Made by a program: the position numbers and the translations under genes. Below, one piece after another: positions 32,601 through 43,119 of a stretch of DNA of 64,000 nucleotides. The first letter of the stretch is position 1. Every line of letters begins with the position of its first letter. The stretch comes from Bedellia somnulentella. Lineage: Eukaryota > Arthropoda > Insecta > Lepidoptera > Bedelliidae. Under the pieces are notes generated by a model, which worked only from the letters and a program-made list of their open reading frames with translations, was not told the DNA's origin and did not search any database. The stretch is taken from positions 9,763,608-9,827,607 of the forward strand of contig OY755191.1 in the NCBI GenBank assembly GCA_963576735.1, written 5' to 3'.

Positions 32601-33855
32601 TGTAATGTACATTTTGTGTTATGTATGTGAGATGTGGAACAGTTCATGATGTTTGACTTACCTTTTTCATCAGACACTTATTCTGAAAAGGATTTAGGGA
32701 ATTTAATGTAAACCACGTTTTACACACATATTTTTATTGATATTTCACACTATGTAATATACATTTATATTGCACAACACATTTTGAACACACACACCAT
32801 TTTCACTACACTGCCGTTATTTCTATTCGCAATATAGATATTAGTAGAGTATTCTCAATACATTTATCTTTGAGCCTATGTCCAATCACTTCCAGATTTT
32901 TCTCGAAAATAATCGATTTGACAATATTGTTTATTGTCAGATATTAATTTTTATTCTTCTAAATTTCCTCTCAACCATTAGTTTTCTGAAAGAAGGCTGC
33001 TAGTGTTAGGTTGTAGACTTACAATTTATTTAATTTAATTTTCTAAACTTTTGTATAATTTTAATATGAATGTATTGTTTAATATTGTAAGTGGATAGAT
33101 AATGTTCTTAATTTATTGTCTTTCCTTATTTTGTTTTCTAATATATAATTCTAAATGAGTAAAATCTCTCCTTGTACTTCAGACTACTTTCTTTGATACC
33201 TCCTTTAAGGAATATTTGTTATTTCAAAATTTTAAATTTGTCATGCTTGTTCGCAGATGTTGGTATATATTCAGCTCCTGGGGCGATGGGTGGATTCATT
33301 CTGAAACAAGATTGGAATTGGACACTAAAGACCCATTACCGAAGTCGATATTGATCATTATTTTTGGAAGAAATTGAAAGAACGGGAGATATTCTGGACT
33401 GATTTTATTTATACCCGTTTGGAAAAGCAGCCCCTTATTCCCGAGCTGCCCCTCTTTTCTTCGAAGTAAGCTTCACGGAGCCGCAGCCCCTTCTTCAGCT
33501 GCCTTTATCGACGGGCTTCCTGGAGTCGCAGCCCCTTTGTCTTCGAGCTGCATTCACCGACGGCCTATCCGGAGTCGCAACCAAGTTGGAATCACAACCC
33601 TCACTGTTGAGCCACCCATCGCAGCAGGAGCTGGTTTTAAAAGCTGAGTGCTTTTATATTATAATTTTGTAAAGTTAGGGGACTATTTTATTAGGAGTGT
33701 TTTTTAGTGTATTTTTTTTTTATTATTAAATATTGTTGTGATATATATATCTTTCATTTATTATCTAACCTTCCATTTTCTTCTTTTTTTTTCTTTTCCT
33801 TTAGTTATTTCTGGCTTCTGGGTACAGCATCCCAGGAGTTAGAAATAACGTTACA
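32601..33855 (+). repeat. 3' LTR of the gypsy element
   Basis: Same 1255 bases as the 5' LTR; short frames inside the two LTRs (26624-26806 and 33172-33354) translate identically. Followed by the ATGT target duplication. Confidence 0.93.
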
Positions 33856-33920
33856 ATGTATGGAAGACAATGGGTGACAAAAATAAATAGTTTTGTGGGA
33901 TGGTACAAGGAACTACTAGT
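33856..33920 (-). pseudogene. Upstream continuation of the receptor-like fragment
   Basis: On the minus strand the frame that continues across the gypsy insertion reads VVPCTIPQNYLFLSPIVFH, which could be the part just before the segment at 25672-26052. Stops appear a little further upstream in AT-rich DNA. Weak evidence: mainly frame continuity. Confidence 0.22.
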
Positions 33921-36300
33921 ATTAAGGAACTACTACTATTATTCTAGTATCATAATATTTTAGTATAGAAAGTACTACTATTATTCTTGTTTCTACATAT
34001 ATACCATGTAAGTTAAAATTAGTTTGTGTTAAAGAAGCTGTGTGTTTTTATAAAGTACATTTAAAATACCATTTATTTGTCGAATGCAAAATCGAATTCC
34101 ATTTTTTAAATCCATCCATAATCGTTCTCATTAACCCGATAAAAATAATATGCAAATAGATAAATTTAATTGAATGAAACCAATAAGTTAAACAGGATTA
34201 ATTGAAAAAATCATAGTCTATATAGGTAGTATAAAAAATATATATAAAATAGAAAAGCTTATCGTACATGAGATTTATTTGAATATTTTGTCCAGCGTGC
34301 TCAAATTTTGCCTAGATTTAGCAATTACGCATTTTTGCTTTAACAACGAAAAAATTAGCATCGAACCCTTATGGTTTTTGGGCGATGCTGTTGGAGACCC
34401 ATCACCAAATATACTTTATTTCCATCATCTCGTCCCCTATCGACTTCCAAATATGGAGGAGTTTCCAACTCTGAAGTTCTGGCTACCTTTTTGGGATTTA
34501 TTTCCGTGAATATGTATGTATTTTAATTTTCTTATCGGTCTATTTTGTAGAAGCAAGAATAAAATACTTTCTATTAACATACTCGTACATATCGATACAC
34601 CTATTTGAAAACTCACCCCATGTTACCCCAGATCATCCATATTGTATGACAAATAGAATAGCACGTAGTTTACCCTTTCCTATACGATTACAATATCAAT
34701 GATTGTATGAGAATTGAAGGTAACAATTTCATTGGGACAAATCTATATTCTGGCGTATTGTCACATCGCATATTCAATGTAGGCCGAGAATGGGCCGCCA
34801 TTTTTAACCACCGTTATTTTCGTCACAAAATGTTAATAAATATAATATGATACAAATTATTAGCTTAATTTTGTGTAATTAGTGTATTTAGACATGCTAT
34901 GAGTAATATAAAATATTATTTTAAATATTTGTAATCTTTCTTTTTTTATATTAATTAATCAAACTTGACATTAAATAATCTTACTGAAATTAAAACAATA
35001 CAATATTTACACGCCGCAAGGTTGAACAAGATGTACGATTGTAAAAAATCCTAACACCGCAGTTACTCTTGTTTTTACTAAATAAACGCTTATTTTTCTT
35101 TTAAAAAATAATATGGATTAGTCGGCTATAAATAATAAATAATAAGTAGGAAACGAAATTGCCAAGCCTGCTATTTGGAAGACCAAAAATGATTATGAGA
35201 GTTTACCGACTATAAACAAAAATCTCAAGTTGACCGAAAAGATAAATAAAACATTGAGACAAGGGCTGGCCAAGTGCAAGTTCGTATACTAACGACTACT
35301 ACCGTTAGAAAGTATTGTGTACGTAACAATCATTACATGTTTAATTTCAAATAAGTAATCCAGGGGAAAGTAGTGAGCCTAGTCCAGGGAAGAGACAAGA
35401 CCGATATCTAAGTATATGAGGAATACTGATAGTAAAATAAGAACAGTGTCATCTGTTGAGAACATACATAGATATTAATGTATGGAGCATCTCTATCGTT
35501 TTATTAAATTTTATCAAGAAAAAACTTTAGTACGGTAAACTGTACCATCATAAATATTTATTAGAATTTCTATTTATCAGTAAAAGATCAAAAAAAGTAT
35601 CAATGAAACTTAGTTTTGATTTTGCGTATAATGTATGCGTATATATTATTACACAAATCCGAAAATACTGACTGTGTGCCATTTTTGTACCAATTATATA
35701 AATGTATATTTATGTTATTGTTACATATTCTTGATATATCTCTTCGCTTACCTAAATTCCCTACTATGAAACCCTCCACGGGCGCCGACTTGCACTTTGC
35801 AATTTTTTGCTAAAAATATTTTTATCAGATACAAAGAGTATTAAATGTGTCACTAAAACCTCTGAGAAACCTCCAAGAGCAATCAGCATAAAACAGTACT
35901 GATAAAATTGTTGGCTCCTGGCCTACATTCTTCACTTCTGCAACGTATTCATTGGACAATTCTTTTATTCAAATTCGTTTCGGTATTTTTACGATACTGA
36001 ATGTATTACAGTTTGATAAATTACATGAAATATTGAAAAATTAAGTTGGTGCTTGCTCTTTCGTATACTGTCTTGATAAATTGAGTAAGTTTAAATTGTA
36101 CACAGTTTTTCAGTTTAAACCATAAACACGTTTGTTCGCGTTGCGATGCACGATGATTGCGATTTAGCAGGGTTCATGTGGATGTAGTGTATTCAATGAA
36201 TAATTTATTCTTTCCTTCAGTATGAACGTATATTTGAAATAAAATATTACAGAAAAATAATTAATGTGATAGTCGAAGGTAAGGTATAAAGCGAATGATT
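33921..36300. other. AT-rich intergenic DNA with one repeat A fragment
   Basis: 34368-34515 (+) is an A 3' half: GGGCGATGCTGTTGGAGACC through TTGGGATTTATTTCCGTGAA. Elsewhere only AT-rich sequence and chance frames; no host exon was recognised. Confidence 0.5.
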
Positions 36301-36304
36301 TTTG

Positions 36305-36900
36305 AATAAATAAAGGAAAGAAAAATTCGACACAGGCGGGAATCGAACCCGCGAACTCGGGTCCCTCCGCTCTGCCAATTGAGCGCGAAATTCTTCTATT
36401 CTTTATTTCTTTTACACGTTTAAGTAGTGTTTTCTTTCATTTATTATAAAAACACAATAATGCTTAACAGCTATGGCCAACACGCAATTATTGTTAGGTA
36501 GTACAAAAAATATATACAAAATAGAATTTAACATTCACAACAAAAATAACTAACATAGAATTAAAATTTATTGGTAATAATTCCCACATGAGGTTTTCGT
36601 GGACAAAAAGATTTAAATTATGTGATAGTTAGGCATTTTCAACATTTGCATTCTATCTGAAAAGGTAGACAAGTGGCCTTCTGAATAAGTAAAAATTTGG
36701 AGGTAGGAAACGAAATCACTACTAAAACGTGTAAAAGAAATAAAGGATAGAGGAATTTCGCGCTGGCAGCCATTGACACGGTAGCTCAATTGGCAGAGCG
36801 ACGGGGGCGTATACCCGAGGTCACGGGTTCGATTCCCGCCTGTGTCGAAATTTTTCTTTCCTTTATTTATTAGTAATAATCCCCACATGAGGTTTTCATG
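36305..36900. mobile_element. Repeat T: foldback element made of two tRNA-like units
   Basis: A minus-strand tRNA-like unit (36329-36386, truncated) and a plus-strand unit (36775-36846) face each other across about 390 bases. The flanks are inverted too: AATAAATAAAGGAAAGAAAA at the left edge mirrors TTTTCTTTCCTTTATTTATT at the right, and AAACGTGTAAAAGAAATAAA occurs on the inner side of both. A second element of this design is at 62970-63365. Confidence 0.75.
36775..36846 (+). tRNA. tRNA-like sequence, 72 nt, inside repeat T
   Basis: The acceptor stem GACACGG pairs with CTGTGTC (one G-T pair); the D-stem GCTC pairs with GAGC; box A is TAGCTCAATTGGCAGAG; the T arm has loop TTCGATT and box B GGGTTCGATTCCC. 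The anticodon stem (CGGG/CCCG) leaves an odd-sized loop, so no anticodon is assigned. Because the same unit recurs in inverted pairs with conserved flanks, it is more likely a repeat-borne tRNA pseudogene than a functional tRNA gene. Confidence 0.5.
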
Positions 36901-36904
36901 AACA

Positions 36905-37935
36905 AAAAGATTTAAATCATGATTTTTGAATGTTGAAATTGGACGCTACGTCGCAATTTTCTCCATGGTGGTGGAATGGCGGAGCGGGGTTCTGATTGGT
37001 CACCATGATGACGTCAACCGTTTAACACACGAATGAAGAAACCGTATGAAACATAGCTTTCGATGTAAAAGCTATGTTTTGAGCCCGAAGGTGTACAAGA
37101 GAAATCCAGAACATCATATGACGTTTCGTCATAAAATATCGTTGCTTTATACACGCCTTGCCACATGATGAATTTACGAGGAAATAGAAAATGATTAAAT
37201 AAATACGCATGTATTATACGCATTGAATTCGATATTAGTTTCATCATCTTGAACGTTTTCATCTTTTAAAAATGGCGCAGCCAATGTTTATTGTATGTCT
37301 CCGTTGCCCTCTTTTCCAGAAATATTGCCATGAGTATGGACAAATGTAAACCTAACTCTGATATAACTATTTCTTTAATATTTTAATATCGTCTCTGATA
37401 AAAAACATGAGTAAAAACCATAATTTAAAACTGAAATACAATAAGTAGAAAAACTTCTAAAAAAGTATTTAGGACAAAACCGCTTTAAATATTGATGAGA
37501 TAGTTCAATTAAAATATTTCACTATTCAACTTCATGCAAATGCTTTAATTGAAGGAGGTATGTTGAGCACATCTGTGCGAAGTGCGCTATCTGTACAATT
37601 TCGGACAACTTGCTTTAAGAAAGGGCCAGGAAACACAAAATGGAATACCTGAATCACCTCAAAAACCTCGCACATATTTCCACGGCTTTAATCTCTAAAA
37701 AGGATAGCCAATGTGAAAACATCCAACTACACTATTATTAAGTCACTTTTTGGAGTTAAAAGCGAAAAAGAGCGGTGATGATATTCACACAATTTGCGTC
37801 TAATAAGCACGCTTGCTTATGCATGTGTATAATGCTTTACCGGGCATATCCTTGCGAAATTCGATATATATTTTTTTTAAATATAATACGCACAACTTAA
37901 TGACTTTTCACATTTCACAATTCAATGATACACAA
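36905..37935. other. No gene recognised
   Basis: Two overlapping minus-strand frames near 37014-37262 show no domain. A stretch near 37680-37760 (CACGGCTTTAATCTCTAAAA) could be an old repeat A tail. The rest is unassigned. Confidence 0.35.
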
Positions 37936-37939
37936 ATAA

Positions 37940-38323
37940 GCCTGCGTTCAGACATGCGGGAATCGTGCGTTTACGAATCGCGCGGTTTCAAACCGCGAAG
38001 TTGTGATGCTATTCAGACACGCGCGGTTAGTATGCGATTTCGTGCGGGTTAGCGTCAGTTTCAAAATGGAGGTCGACGAAGAAGTGTGTTTACTGTGGTT
38101 GCTCCTTAAAAAAAAGAAAAGAAAAAGGTGATATTGGGTGCATCCAATATTACGTGACCAACTAGTACATGGTCTGTTCGTAACGTTATATCCCAATCCG
38201 CTTCGGTTTGATTAACCGCGCGGTTATGTCTGAACGTTTACTTACTAACTCATATAAATAAGACCCGCGCGGTTTCCATGCGATTCTATAATCGCGCGGT
38301 TCCCGCCGTGTCTGAACTAGCGC
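37940..38323 (+). mobile_element. PIF/Harbinger non-autonomous element with remnant transposase start
   Basis: 384 bases flanked by TAA on both sides (37937-37939 and 38324-38326), the usual 3-bp Harbinger target. The ends are imperfect inverted repeats sharing GTTCAGACA near the tips, with many CGCGCGGTT motifs just inside. The centre contains the beginning of a Harbinger-type transposase. GC-rich compared with its surroundings. Confidence 0.82.
38066..38209 (+). pseudogene. Harbinger transposase N-terminal remnant
   Basis: ATG at 38066 opens MEVDEEVCLLWLLLKKKKRK; then an in-frame TGA at 38129-38131; the same frame continues YWVHPILRDQLVHGLFVTLY before a second stop. The run of basic residues followed by YWVHP is the hallmark N-terminus of HARBI1-like transposases. 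The catalytic DDE part is absent, so this is a deletion derivative that other Harbinger elements would have had to move. Confidence 0.8.
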
Positions 38324-38419
38324 TAAGGGCCGCATTCATAACCGCTTCGGCGATCTAGTGTTAGAGCCATCAATCCGGAGTAATTGGATTCGGTTCCCGG
38401 GAAGTAAACTTACAAATTA

Positions 38420-38640
38420 CATTTATAAATCCCTAAAAGGGGTAGCCACAGCTTCAGAATTAGAAAATGTTCAAGCACTTTTCGAAGTTTAGTGGTGAAA
38501 AGATTGTAAAATAAATGTTGTTGTTAACGGAACCGCATCGCCCCACAATCACTTGAAAAGCCTCAAAATCCTTAGTCGTCTCTTACGCTCACCCACGAAT
38601 AGAAATGGGGTATTGGTCATCTAAGCGAACACAACACAGC
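38420..38640 (-). repeat. Repeat A copy, degenerate
   Basis: TATAAATCCCTAAAAGGGGT tail side to GAACACAACACAGC head. The (CATA)n tail is lost. Confidence 0.7.
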
Positions 38641-38699
38641 GTACAAATTAAGTTTGGTAGATAACAGCAGGCTTGAATTACCTGATTATCCTAAAATAA

Positions 38700-38925
38700 G
38701 GATGAGGCTATGCATGGTGCCCTCCCATGCCCGCCAGTCCCGGTCCAATCTCGGTAATACTCGTTAGTCAGCTGACCCGTACTAGGCCAGCGTGTTAGAT
38801 TATGGCTAAATCACAATTCTATAACTAAATCATAACCTAAACTTATGCAGCGTAGGTTCAAGGCCAGCGTTGGGAACATATATGGGGACTGAGGGATTCC
38901 AATGTTTGATACGATATCGTTTATT
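38700..38925 (+). mobile_element. Retroelement 3' end fragment (X family)
   Basis: Includes ACTCGTTAGTCAGCTGACCC, AAGGCCAGCGTTGGGAACAT and TATATGGGGACTGAGGG. Related ends occur at 44900-45075 and 47400-47530, all with a GGGACATATATGGRCTGTGAG-like finish. No ORF. Confidence 0.45.
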
Positions 38926-38938
38926 CTATTGTTTATGC

Positions 38939-39432
38939 CATGTAGTGCCGGCTTAGAACGTCACTTTCTACCCATGGGTGTCGTAAGAGGCGACTAAGGA
39001 TATAGGACTTGTTTAAATGTTTTTTGGGCGATGCGTTTGGAGACCCATCACTAACGGTACTTTATTTCTACCATCTCATACATACATACATATACTCACG
39101 GCTATAAATCCCTAGTAGGGGTAGCCAGAGCTAAGGAATCAGAAATTCCTCAGCCACTTTTGAAAGTCGAGTGGGGAAAAGATGGTAAAATAAAGGTTGT
39201 TTGTGATGGGTCTCCAACCGCATCGCCCAAAAATCCCTTAAAAGCCCCAATACCGTTAGTCGCCTCTTACGTACACCCACCGGCTGAAATGGGGTAGTGC
39301 TATTCTAAGGCAACACTACACAGCAGTTTTACCATCTCGTCCCCTATAAACTTCTAAATGTGGCTGAGAAGTTTCTAGCTTTGAAGCTCTGGCGACCCCA
39401 TTTAGGGGTTTATGCCGTGAGTATATGTATGT
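38939..39432 (+). repeat. Repeat A (+) interrupted by a second repeat A (-)
   Basis: The outer copy runs 38939-39077 (head TGTAGTGCCGGCTTAGAAC) and resumes 39331-39432 (to GCCGTGAGTATATGTATG). The break holds the inner copy. ACCATCTC is present on both sides of the insert (39070-39077 and 39331-39338), as expected for a target-site duplication. Confidence 0.88.
39078..39324 (-). repeat. Repeat A, full length, nested inside another A
   Basis: Starts at the (CATA)n tail and ends CAACACTACACAGC. Close to the consensus of the younger subfamily (GGAATCAGAAATTCCTCAGC). About six bases separate the head from the duplicated target. Confidence 0.88.
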
Positions 39433-39689
39433 ATGTTTATAATAAAAATAACGTTTTAATATTCAGCATTTCCTAGCCTAACATCATAGCAACCATTAAA
39501 GCTAGGGGATTGATAATTTGCATCCGACCTAGGAAAGTTCTCTGGTACTTCATTTCCACAACTTATTGTTGGAATACAATAACAGCTCACGGCGAACAAA
39601 TTAATTAGGAAGTCAGTTTGTTTTCTTGGATTCTTAGTAGTTTTTGCTGTTAGGAGTGCTTTTACCTCAGACTAATGAGGTAATAAACT

Positions 39690-39925
39690 CAAACGTATTT
39701 CGCCAGAGGGTTGGCAGGGATACTAATACTTTAAAACATCACGCGACATTAATTTCCCCTAGTGTTCAGAGTATCTACGTTTTATGACATATACACATGA
39801 TAGTGATTACGCTTATTATCTGTTATTGTGAGAAGACGCTGTCACATGTAAGTACAACTTTCCATTCCACACGACGTTTTCCCTCGACGTTTACAACGAT
39901 GATAAATTAACCGCAAATTGACTTT
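39690..39925 (-). repeat. SINE S1, diverged
   Basis: Complement of the S1 body: GAGGGTTGGCAGGGATACTA, TTCCCCTAGTGTTCAGAGTA, and GACGTTTTCCCTCGACG near the right end. Many differences; an old copy. Confidence 0.65.
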
Positions 39926-39929
39926 TACA

Positions 39930-40350
39930 CACACTAAAACTGCGATAGGCCTGCCATATTTTTTTGTGAATAGTTTAATCAATAGATTTCATTAATAGGC
40001 ATTAAGCTATCACGGATGCTTATATACTATTACATTCATATTATTACATATTTAAATAACATAATAAGTAAATGCTATAGACCGAATCAATAACACCTTT
40101 TAAAACGGGCGCTGTTTTTGTACTTCTATTTACAAAAACAAGTTTATCTAAAGAGAAAATATTAAGTGATTATTATAATGAATTTCGAAAATCAATTTGC
40201 TAATGACTAATTAATTAATTACCAGTTGAACATTTGTTAAAAGTAATAAACAGGATCACTTTTAGTTATCATTTGCCATTTGGAACGATAGGCCTAAATA
40301 AATTTTAGGTTTAAATAAATTTAATTGCAACTTCATCTTTGAAACCGATT
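39930..40350. other. AT-rich region upstream of the zinc-finger gene
   Basis: Presumed promoter and 5' UTR side of the gene at 40355. A tandem AAATAAATTTTAGGTTTAAA-type duplication lies near 40296-40322. No TATA box or initiator can be asserted. Confidence 0.4.
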
Positions 40351-40354
40351 CAAA

Positions 40355-40605
40355 ATGTTCACTAATATCGTGATAAAGCCTAAAGATTCTGCTTCAAACA
40401 ATACAAATATAGATTGGATATTAGATGAAGCTGTTGTTAATAAAAGTCTTGTTGATTTGTGTGTTAAAATTGAAGAGGAACTAAAAGAAAGTGACAAAAA
40501 TGCACCGGTTGATTTCCCAGTCATTCCAAAAGCATATGAAGAATCTGACTTTGACCCATACTTTGATAGTTTTCTTGTTGATATAACTGAAGAGATTGAA
40601 AATAG
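40355..40605 (+). CDS. Zinc-finger gene exon 1
   Basis: 83 codons plus two bases, MFTNIVIKPKDSASNN through EEIEN. Coding appearance: acidic, low complexity, no repeat match. Donor GTGAGT at 40606. Confidence 0.75.
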
Positions 40606-43072
40606 GTGAGTAATTTCATTTTAATATCCTAGGTTTTAACTATCTTAGTGTGAATAGACTGATTTAGCGGTGTGTGAGCTTTTAGTTGTGTAGTGTCGGC
40701 TTAGAATAGCACTTAATGTGAAATATTTCTGTAGAATAATTACGTAAGTAATTGTGGAATATCTCTTAAATAGTGAACAGTGAGAGAGACCCATCGCCAA
40801 CGATACTATATTTGTACCACCTTCTACCTAACAACTTCCAACTGTGATTTATGGCCGTGAGTATATGTATGTATGTTTGTACTTGTACATACGTATTGCT
40901 CTCAGCGGGGATTGAACCCGCAACTTGCGGACCGAGAAGCTATTCACCTATCCACTCGGCCACGGATGTCGTGTGAGGCCCGCCACGGGTGTCAAACTCA
41001 TAGCTCCTGCATTAGAAACGTGGTCTTTCCGTTGAGCTTTCAAGATTGGTACACATACACACACACACACAAAACAAATGTATGACTAGGCTTTTAATGG
41101 GTCCCGGTCCTGACTATTAAAGTCACTGTACCCGTGAAGTATAGTGATTAATTTTCGTATACCAATCATGAACGATTTAAATATAATATCATAAGTTTAT
41201 GTACATACGTATACTCATGACTAAAAATCCCTAAAAGGGCAAGATAAATATTCAGGATAAGAAATTCCGCACCCACTTTTGAACTTAGAGTGGCGGTGAA
41301 AACCCACATCGTCAAAATCACTCAAGTAGTCTCAATACCCTAAGTAGCCTCTTAAGAACACCCACGTGAAGAAACGGGGTAGTGCAACATGATATGATCT
41401 TTATTTTACATACATACATACATACATATACTCACGGCTATAAATCCCTAAAAGGGGTAGCCAGAGCTGAGAAATTAGAAATTTCTCAGCCACTTTTGGA
41501 AGTTGAGTGGGGAAAAGATGGTAGAATAAAGGTTGTTGGTGATGGGTCTCCAACCGCATCGTGCAAAAATCCCTTAAAAAGTCCCAATACCGTTAGTCGC
41601 CTCTTACGTAAACCCACCGGAAGAAATGGGGTAGTGCTATTCTAAGCCGACACTACACAGCTAACATCTTTATTTTCTTTTCTATTCTAAGTCATCACAA
41701 CCCAGCTATAACAAAAAAGATAAAAGATACTTATTTGACACTAAAAACAAAACAATATCTAAAAAAAACAATGCTAATTAAACACAGACAGCGTACAAAA
41801 AGGCAAAGTACCTCAGCTAGGTTTCCAACATTATCCGCAGGACACTGCAGGTTGTCTGGTACCGCCTGTTACTTACATACTAAGTCTGACTTAAACAGTT
41901 TGACGTACAAGTACCATATACTAACCTTTGTAGCTGTGCTATTAGAAGTTGAGAAAACAAAACCATTTGTTATGTATAACCTCAAATACATACTCACATA
42001 CATACATACTCACGGCTATAAATCCGTAGAAGGGGTAGCGAGAGCTAAGGAATTAGAAATCCCTCAGCCACTTTTGGAAATTAAGTGGGGAAAACATGGT
42101 AAAATAAAGGTTGTTGTGTGGTCTCCAACCGCATATCCCGAAAACCCATTAAAAATCCCCAATACCCTTAGTCGCATTTTACGTACACCCACGGAAAGAA
42201 ACGGGGTAGTGGTATTATAAGCCGACACTACACACCTCTTTTAATACTGTTTCAATTTACTGCCTTTTCTAGATGTATATATTTCCATTCTTTCTCAACA
42301 TGACATGATACTTAGTTTTGTTACTCTTTACACATAACATAAACATAAACGTTTACGCCGTTTATCCCCGAAAGGGTTGGCAGAGGTACTAATACTTCTG
42401 AACTCACACGGCAGCGCCATCTAGTGTCCAGAGAAGGTACCCACGTTTTGCTTAGACAGTGTACTCACGTGATAGGGGGCAGGCCTATCGCCGTTTTGTA
42501 CGAATACAATGTCACATGACTAAGTACAACTCAGCCATGTGGGTTTCCTCACGATGTTTTCCCTCACCGTTAACAACCATGATAAATTAACCACACATAT
42601 GACTTTAGAAAAGACAAATTGGTGTAGGCCCGACCCAGGATTGGAACTCACGCCCTTCTGTTTTTCGGGCGGGTGTTCTACCCACTGGACTATCATGTCA
42701 TTCTTTTACTCTTTACACATTTCTAAGTATTCATTTCAGCCTCTGTTTTTCAGATTTCAAGAAAAGCCAAACGGAGTAAAACGAAGGGCAGAAATTTTGC
42801 TTCCAAATAGGAATAAGAAAATTTGCCGTGGCGAATGTTCTTTGTCCGAAAATACCACCATGACAGAAGAACCAGCTTCACCACATATTCCACCTGAAAA
42901 AACACTTTGTATTATTTGTAATATAGTGATATTAAAGAAGTGCTTAAACAACCACTATAGGACTAACCGACATCAAATTAATTCTCAAAGACTATTTGGC
43001 AATTTTTGGAGTTACATAACTATTGGGCCTGCTTTTGAAGAATGGTTTAAGAATAATAGAATAATTTTATAG
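40355..43072 (+). CDS. Uncharacterised protein with one U1/matrin-like C2H2 zinc finger, two exons (189 residues)
   Basis: Exon 1 40355-40605 joins exon 2 42754-43072 in frame (two bases plus one, completing an Arg codon); donor AG|GTGAGT, acceptor TTTTTCAG. The N-terminal half is acidic (DLCVKIEEELKESDKNAPVD, SDFDPYFDSFLVDITEEIEN). The second half has a basic stretch and a finger TLCIICNIVILKKC with LNNHYRTNRH: CX2C, 11 residues, then HX5H, the wide-spaced type found in U1-C and matrin-like RNA or DNA binders. It ends EEWFKNNRIIL. The function is unknown to me. The ATG at 40355 has an A three bases before it and no other in-frame ATG lies close upstream. AATAAA begins six bases after the stop. 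Confidence 0.78.
41409..41661 (-). repeat. Repeat A, full length
   Basis: (CATA)n tail, CTCACGGCTATAAATCCC, GGTGATGGGTCTCCAACCGC, head AAGCCGACACTACACAGC. A consensus-like copy in the intron. Confidence 0.87.
41997..42233 (-). repeat. Repeat A, near full length
   Basis: CTCACGGCTATAAATCCG to AGCCGACACTACACACC; a short deletion inside the GGTGATGGG block. Confidence 0.85.
42332..42698 (-). repeat. SINE S1, full length, second subfamily
   Basis: Reading the minus strand: tRNA-like head with TAGTCCAGTGGGTAGAACAC and GTGAGTTCCAATCCTGGG, body, then a block with CCAGATGG/ACTAGATGGCGC in place of the TGACAAAGTCACGTGA block of other copies, and the (TTATG)n-like tail. Matches the copies at 49000-49258 and 58612-59104. 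Confidence 0.85.
42754..43072 (+). CDS. Zinc-finger gene exon 2
   Basis: Starts after TTTTTCAG; encodes FQEKPNGVKRRAEILLPNRN, a basic stretch, the C2H2 finger and the end before TAG (43070-43072). Confidence 0.75.
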
Positions 43073-43077
43073 AAATC

Positions 43078-43083
43078 AATAAA
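43078..43083 (+). terminator. Polyadenylation signal of the zinc-finger gene
   Basis: AATAAA starts six bases after the stop codon. If used, the 3' UTR is only about 20-40 bases. Confidence 0.55.
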
Positions 43084-43119
43084 CAGATCGGTTACAGATG
43101 TTTCTTTTTCCTGATTTGG

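Larger units (their letters stand above)
26053..33855 (+). mobile_element. Complete Ty3/gypsy LTR retrotransposon, recent insertion
   Basis: 7803 bases bounded by two LTRs of identical length (1255), each TG...CA, with a 4-bp target duplication ATGT on both sides (26049-26052 and 33856-33859). Internal order: primer-binding site, gag, pol (protease, reverse transcriptase, RNase H, integrase), polypurine tract. No envelope-like frame follows pol. RT before integrase places it in Ty3/gypsy. The absence of visible LTR differences and the open frames point to recent transposition and a possibly autonomous copy. Confidence 0.93.
40687..42705. repeat. Intron of the zinc-finger gene, filled with repeats
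   Basis: In order: A pieces (+) at 40687-40715 and 40785-40875; a tRNA-like S2 head (-) at 40905-40975 and another tRNA-like head (-) at 40990-41062; A (-) at 41200-41385, 41409-41661 and 41997-42233; S1 (-) at 42332-42698. Little of the intron between 41740 and 41990 is unassigned. Confidence 0.75.

Noticed and set aside
37014..37262. Overlapping minus-strand frames
   Set aside because: Two frames of the same DNA, neither with a domain or splice support.
41735..42220. 161-residue open frame in the zinc-finger gene intron
   Set aside because: Its second half is repeat A translated (tail motif YIHTHGYKS), so it is a chance fusion of unique DNA and a repeat.
42539..42753. Upstream extension of the frame containing zinc-finger exon 2
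   Set aside because: This part is translated SINE S1; the real exon starts after the acceptor at 42751-42753.
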